Made by a program: the position numbers and the translations under genes. From NCBI GenBank assembly GCA_937897325.1, contig CALCOY010000016.1:228408-292407 (forward strand): DNA of 64,000 nt. Direction: 5' to 3'. Origin of the DNA: an uncultured Shimia sp. (GTDB taxonomy: Bacteria > Pseudomonadota > Alphaproteobacteria > Rhodobacterales > Rhodobacteraceae). Under the pieces are notes generated by a model. The model saw only the letters and a list, made by a program, of their open reading frames with translations, made no database searches and was not told the DNA's origin. This document shows, piece after piece, positions 60,442 through 64,000 of the stretch. Every line of letters starts with the position of its first letter. Within the stretch, counting starts at the first letter, position 1.

Positions 60442-60677
60442 TTTCTGGTTGGCAAGCCGATGCAAAATGGTCTCGTCGAAAGGTTCAACGCTCGGATGCG
60501 CGGGGAATGCCTGAACGGGCACCTGTTTCTGTCTTCGCGCCATGCCCCCGCATGATTGCGGCATTGCGCGCCGGCCACAATAACCACCGGCCTCACTCTA
60601 GCCTCGCCGATCTGACGCCATATGAATATGCTAACCGGTCACATCGGGACCAAACCCTGAACAGAGCCAACCTATAA
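60442..60677 (+). pseudogene. IS3-family transposase (OrfB) 3' relic
   Basis: In one frame (60442-60555) the sequence reads KPMQNGLVERFNARMRGECL and NGHLFLSSRHAPA before a stop. In another frame it continues MIAALRAGHNNHRPHSSL, ADLTPYEYANRS and ends LNRANL. Together these are the C-terminal DDE segment of an IS3-family integrase (IS407-like end) with one frameshift. The 5' part is missing; no terminal repeats are recognised. Confidence 0.85.
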
Positions 60678-60737
60678 ACGCGCACTCTAAGCGAAGCAGG
60701 TTACTTGCAGCATGGCGGCCTTGTCTTGGTCTGCCGG

Positions 60738-61994
60738 TCAGCTCGCTCGCAGCAACCCTGCGAAGATGGCGGCGCACGTCAACATGAGGGTCGCTGCACC
60801 CAACAAGAGGGGAAGACCACCCATCTGATACGTGAGCCCGGAAAGCAAAGTCCCCAACAAACGCCCTCCGGCGTTCGCCATGTAGTAGAAGCCGACGTCC
60901 ATTGTGACACGCTCAGCTTTTGTAAAGGTCAAGATCAGATAGGAGTGGAGTGCAGAGTTGATGGCGAAGATTGCCCCAAAGGCAAGCAAGCCCACAACCA
61001 AGATAGTGGTAAGCCAAGTTTGAGGGCCATCTGCAGCCAAGGACGTGAACGCAAGGGCTGCAGGGATCGCCGCAAGGGACCAGGCCCACCCCTTGGCCGC
61101 ACCCACCAGCTCACCCTCGGGCCGCGTTGATGCTTTCAGCAATCGCGGTGCCGATACCTGAACAAAACCATATAGGATCACCCAAACCGCCATAAAGGTG
61201 CCTATCATGAAGAAGGCCGCCCGGTTTCCGGCCAGGCTGCCGTCCGACAGCACCGCATAGAAGTAGATTGGGATGCCCACGACGAACCAGACGTCGCGGG
61301 CGCCGAACAGAAACACACGTGCCGCCGAGAGCCAGTTCACGTTGGAAGACTTGGAAAAGACTTCTGAAAACTTTGCGTCTTTCCGGCCTTTCGGCAAGCC
61401 CGGCGGCATCGCGATCAACACGGCCAGCAGGATGACCGCGAGGATCACAGCCATCCCGAGGACAGCCCAAACAAAACCAATAGTGGCCAGTAGCCCCGCG
61501 CCTAACAGGAAACCAAGGCCCTTCACCGCGTTCTTCGAGCCGGTGAGCAAGGCGACCCAGCGGAACAGCCCGCCGTCCTCTGAAGGGGCCAGCAGTTTCA
61601 CTGCGGATTTTGAGGACATCTTGGCCAAGTCCTTGGCGACGCCGCTCGCCCCCTGGACCACCATCACATAAGCCACTGAGAGACCAACCGCCCATGTCGG
61701 ATCGAGTTGGGCCAACGCCAGAAGCGCCAATACCTGAAGGCCGAGGCCCGCATAGAGGGTGGAGGTCAAACCAAACCGAGCGGCGATCCACCCTGCGCAG
61801 AGGTTTGTCACCATTCCGGCGATCTCATAGAGCACAAAGAGGTAAGCGAGCTGCACGGGCGTAAACCCGAGCGTATGGAAGTGCAAAAGCACGAGCATTC
61901 GCAGCGCACCATCGGTCAGCATAAATGCCCAATACGTCGCCGTGACCGCGATGTAAGCTGACAGCCCCTCGGGTCGAGCGGATATGTCTGTCAC
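60738..61994 (-). CDS. arsJ: Organoarsenical efflux MFS transporter ArsJ
   Basis: This 418-residue protein has 12 helices. ArsJ exports 1-arseno-3-phosphoglycerate made by the partner GAPDH. The conserved segments [18 protein letters not shown] and [16 protein letters not shown] fit the family. The start is GTG at 61994, overlapping the GAPDH stop (GTGA), so the two are tightly coupled. It is last in the ars operon and borders the IS3 relic. Confidence 0.93.
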   Translation of the reverse strand: MTDISARPEGLSAYIAVTATYWAFMLTDGALRMLVLLHFHTLGFTPVQLAYLFVLYEIAGMVTNLCAGWIAARFGLTSTLYAGLGLQVLALLALAQLDPTWAVGLSVAYVMVVQGASGVAKDLAKMSSKSAVKLLAPSEDGGLFRWVALLTGSKNAVKGLGFLLGAGLLATIGFVWAVLGMAVILAVILLAVLIAMPPGLPKGRKDAKFSEVFSKSSNVNWLSAARVFLFGARDVWFVVGIPIYFYAVLSDGSLAGNRAAFFMIGTFMAVWVILYGFVQVSAPRLLKASTRPEGELVGAAKGWAWSLAAIPAALAFTSLAADGPQTWLTTILVVGLLAFGAIFAINSALHSYLILTFTKAERVTMDVGFYYMANAGGRLLGTLLSGLTYQMGGLPLLLGAATLMLTCAAIFAGLLRAS

Positions 61995-62989
61995 ACTGAA
62001 GCTCCCACCATCAACGCCACATCGACAAGGCGATGTGCGTACCCCATTTCGTTGTCGTACCAGACGTAAACCTTCACCTGTGTACCGTTGATCACCATGG
62101 TCGATCGTGCGTCCACGATGCCGGAACGTTCATCATTGGTATAGTCGGTCGAGACGAGCGGGCGTTCTTCGTAGCCAAGGATACCTTTCAGCTCACCTTT
62201 GGCTGCAGTCTGGAAGAGCGCATTAATCTCCTCTGGTGTCGTTTCACGCTCAACTTCGAATACGCAGTCCGTCAGAGATGCGTTGAGGAGCGGTACTCTG
62301 ACTGCGTGGCCGTTCAGACGGCCGATCAATTCTGGATAGATGAGCGTGATCGCCGTCGCGCTGCCGGTGGTTGTCGGGATCAGCGAGTTCAACGCCGAGC
62401 GCGCCCGGCGCAAATCCTTGGCGGGTCGGTCCACGATAGTCTGGGTGTTTGTTACATCATGGATTGTCGTTATTGACCCGTGCTTGATGCCCAGGTTCTC
62501 GTGTATGACTTTTACAACCGGCGCAAGGCAGTTGGTCGTACAGCTCGCCGCTGTGACAATCCTGTGCCGACCAGCCTCATAGGTTTCGTGGTTCACGCCA
62601 TAAACAATATTTGCGGCATCACCGTCCTTGACGGGTGCTGAGACCACCACCTTTTTCACACCCGCTTCAAAATATGGGGCGATCTTGGCTTCGGTCTTGA
62701 AGACGCCTGTGCAGTCGATGACAACATCCACTCCATCCAAAGGAAGATCGTCAATGGCATTCGTTCCGATGAACGACAGGCGCGTCCCATCGACGGTCAC
62801 ACTATCGGCGTCATGAGAGAAATCTGCATTCCACCGACCGTGAACCGTGTCAAACTCTAGAAGATGCGCGTGCATCTCGGGATGGCCCATGGAGTCATTG
62901 ATCCACGCGATCTGTGCACCACGCTCCAAAAGAGGCTTCAGGGCCAGTTTTCCAATCCGGCCCAATCCGTTCAGCGCATATGTGGTCAC
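61991..62989 (-). CDS. gapdh: Arsenic-associated glyceraldehyde-3-phosphate dehydrogenase
   Basis: This 332-residue enzyme, when partnered with ArsJ, makes 1-arseno-3-phosphoglycerate from GAP and arsenate. The NAD motif [13 protein letters not shown] is at the N-terminus, and the catalytic Cys is in [13 protein letters not shown] (near 151). The start is GTG at 62989, overlapping the arsR-arsC stop. A purely glycolytic role is less likely given the operon. Confidence 0.93.
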   Translation of the reverse strand: MTTYALNGLGRIGKLALKPLLERGAQIAWINDSMGHPEMHAHLLEFDTVHGRWNADFSHDADSVTVDGTRLSFIGTNAIDDLPLDGVDVVIDCTGVFKTEAKIAPYFEAGVKKVVVSAPVKDGDAANIVYGVNHETYEAGRHRIVTAASCTTNCLAPVVKVIHENLGIKHGSITTIHDVTNTQTIVDRPAKDLRRARSALNSLIPTTTGSATAITLIYPELIGRLNGHAVRVPLLNASLTDCVFEVERETTPEEINALFQTAAKGELKGILGYEERPLVSTDYTNDERSGIVDARSTMVINGTQVKVYVWYDNEMGYAHRLVDVALMVGASV

Positions 62990-63831
62990 GCAGACGTTCC
63001 TTCGTTGGTAGCGGCGATGTCATCGACGGCATTCTGCAGGGCAATGCGGTCCAAAGATGCGATCGGAAGCGCGGTGAATGCCTTGATGCGATTGAGAAGC
63101 ACGCCGTAGGCTTGATGGAAAGCTAGGCTCATTTCAGCATTCGAACCTTCGACTTTCACAGGGTCAGGCATGCCCCAATGTGCACTCACCGGCTGGCCTG
63201 TCCATGCACGGCACTCTTCGTTTGCAGCCTGGTTGCAGACCGTGAAGACGAAGTCGAAGCCCGGCGCATCCTCACCTTGGAAGACAGACACGTTCTTTGC
63301 TTCGAGAACCGAAACATCATGTCCCTTCTGCTCCAGAACTTCGAGCGCGAAGGGATTGAGTTCGGAGCGCGGCTTCGTCCCGGCCGAATAGGCAACAAAT
63401 CGGTCTGCTGCTTCTTTACTCAGAATGGACTCCGCAAAGATAGACCGGGCCGAGTTACCGGTACAGATGAAAAGGACGTTGTACTTGCGTTCGGTCATGG
63501 AACTGTCTCCACTGAGGGCAAATGAAGCAGGGGGTGAGCAGATGTCTGGGCGACCTCGGCAGCAATCGCGGAACAGGTAGTCGAAGGTCTCGCGTGCGGC
63601 GTCGACGTGGATCGCATAGCGCAGCGAGGTGCCAACACGCTGCTGGGTGACCAGGCCCGCCTGCATCAGCGCACCTATGTAAGTCGAAAGCGTGTTGGGT
63701 TTGATCTCAAGTGCGTGCGCTAGCTCGGACGCCGGCACGCGGTCCGGGTAGCGGCGCATGAGCAGCCTGAACAAGGCCAAGCGTTGCGGATGGCCAAGCG
63801 TGGAGAGGCGGGTGGCGATCAATGATTCCAT
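62986..63831 (-). CDS. ArsR-type repressor fused to LMW-phosphatase-type arsenate reductase
   Basis: This 281-residue frame joins an ArsR winged-helix domain (1-95) to an arsenate reductase/LMW-PTP domain (about 115-255). As(III) ligands are probably Cys90, Cys91 and Cys98 in [10 protein letters not shown]. The reductase P-loop is CTGNSARS (Cys123). An internal ATG at residue 112 (63498) has GGAG upstream, so a separate ArsC may also be made. It is first in the ars operon, with a palindrome at its start. Confidence 0.9.
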   Translation of the reverse strand: MESLIATRLSTLGHPQRLALFRLLMRRYPDRVPASELAHALEIKPNTLSTYIGALMQAGLVTQQRVGTSLRYAIHVDAARETFDYLFRDCCRGRPDICSPPASFALSGDSSMTERKYNVLFICTGNSARSIFAESILSKEAADRFVAYSAGTKPRSELNPFALEVLEQKGHDVSVLEAKNVSVFQGEDAPGFDFVFTVCNQAANEECRAWTGQPVSAHWGMPDPVKVEGSNAEMSLAFHQAYGVLLNRIKAFTALPIASLDRIALQNAVDDIAATNEGTSA

Positions 63832-63844
63832 ATTTCATGAAATA
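63831..63844. promoter_or_regulatory. Putative ArsR operator
   Basis: TATTTCATGAAATA is a perfect 14-bp palindrome ending at the first base of the arsR-arsC ATG. A -35-like TTGCGT lies 17 bp upstream of TATTTC on the minus strand, so binding would block transcription directly and the transcript would have almost no leader. Confidence 0.6.
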
Positions 63845-63958
63845 CTGAATCAATAGCCTTGACGCAATGAGCTGAATTCCATTTCATTGTATAAATCGTC
63901 GGTGTATTGAGCGCACGGCCCATTGATGTCCGCTTTGCTGCATGATTCACGGTTCGAA

Positions 63959-63979
63959 AGACGGGCGGTGAGCCCGTCT
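63959..63979. repeat. Inverted repeat (hairpin) near the window end
   Basis: AGACGGGC pairs with GCCCGTCT around GGTGA, an 8-bp stem. It could terminate a gene entering from beyond the window. Confidence 0.5.
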
Positions 63980-64000
63980 GATCTCTTCCGGCTGACCGAG

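Noticed and set aside
60319..60564. 81-codon minus-strand frame over the IS relic
   Set aside because: The plus strand carries the transposase signature; this is its antisense.
63950..64000. Possible tRNA T-arm (GGTTCGAAAG) at the window end
   Set aside because: No matching acceptor or anticodon arms are visible; the local symmetry is the AGACGGGC hairpin.

Overview
The window comes from an aerobic anoxygenic phototroph of the Rhodobacterales (Roseobacter group). The evidence is a photosynthesis gene cluster in Roseobacter order (crtBI, crtA-bchIDO, hemA-puhE-acsF-puhCBA-lhaA-bchMLHBNF, ppaA-ppsR, bchG-bchP-idi). Only the oxygen-dependent cyclase acsF is present in it, not the anaerobic bchE. 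A Rhodobacterales-type SAM/SAH riboswitch precedes metK.

Layout. Positions 1-15.7 kb hold housekeeping genes: ybeY-corC-lnt, riboswitch-metK, an aroA/membrane protein/cmk operon, trmB, rimO, an AsmA-family gene, an AbrB-family permease, rpsA, and a YjhQ/YjhX-like toxin-antitoxin pair. Positions 15.9-20.2 kb hold an RND efflux pump with its adaptor. A 0.77 kb stretch with no recognisable gene follows. Positions 20.9-53.1 kb are the photosynthesis cluster: carotenoid genes, both ATP-dependent Mg chelatase small subunits and BchH, dark protochlorophyllide reductase BchLNB, reaction-centre H subunit and assembly factors, the PpaA/PpsR regulators, and the tail-attachment genes bchG/bchP with idi. 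Positions 53.1-57.2 kb encode an AttEFGH-like ABC system with a lipocalin-fold partner. Then come ubiG, a proline iminopeptidase, a short family-5 binding protein and a small lipoprotein. Positions 60.4-63.8 kb are an accessory block: an IS3-family transposase relic beside an arsenic operon (ArsR-ArsC fusion, GAPDH, ArsJ).

How it works together. CrtI/CrtB/CrtA make the carotenoid. HemA, BchIDH, BchM, AcsF, BchLNB and BchF lead to bacteriochlorophyllide, and BchG, BchP and Idi provide and attach the isoprenoid tail. PuhABCE and LhaA assemble the reaction centre and LH1. PpsR, with its partner PpaA, probably represses these promoters through TGT-N12-ACA palindromes. I found five of these at the three expected control regions, including a tandem pair between crtI and crtA.

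Most notable. (1) A degenerate cytochrome c2 gene lies between hemA and bchO, with both heme cysteines and the Met-ligand region lost. (2) A 560-aa toxin-like protein plus a small partner gene is inserted between ppsR and bchG. (3) A dispersed GC-rich repeat occurs three times in the bch operon and is read as protein in BchN (C-terminal tail) and BchB (interdomain linker). (4) A promoter overlapping the lnt stop codon starts almost exactly at the riboswitch. (5) Near-identical hairpin repeats sit at two convergent gene junctions. The pufBALMC, bchCXYZ and crtCDEF blocks that normally adjoin crtIB are absent, so the cluster is split or rearranged.
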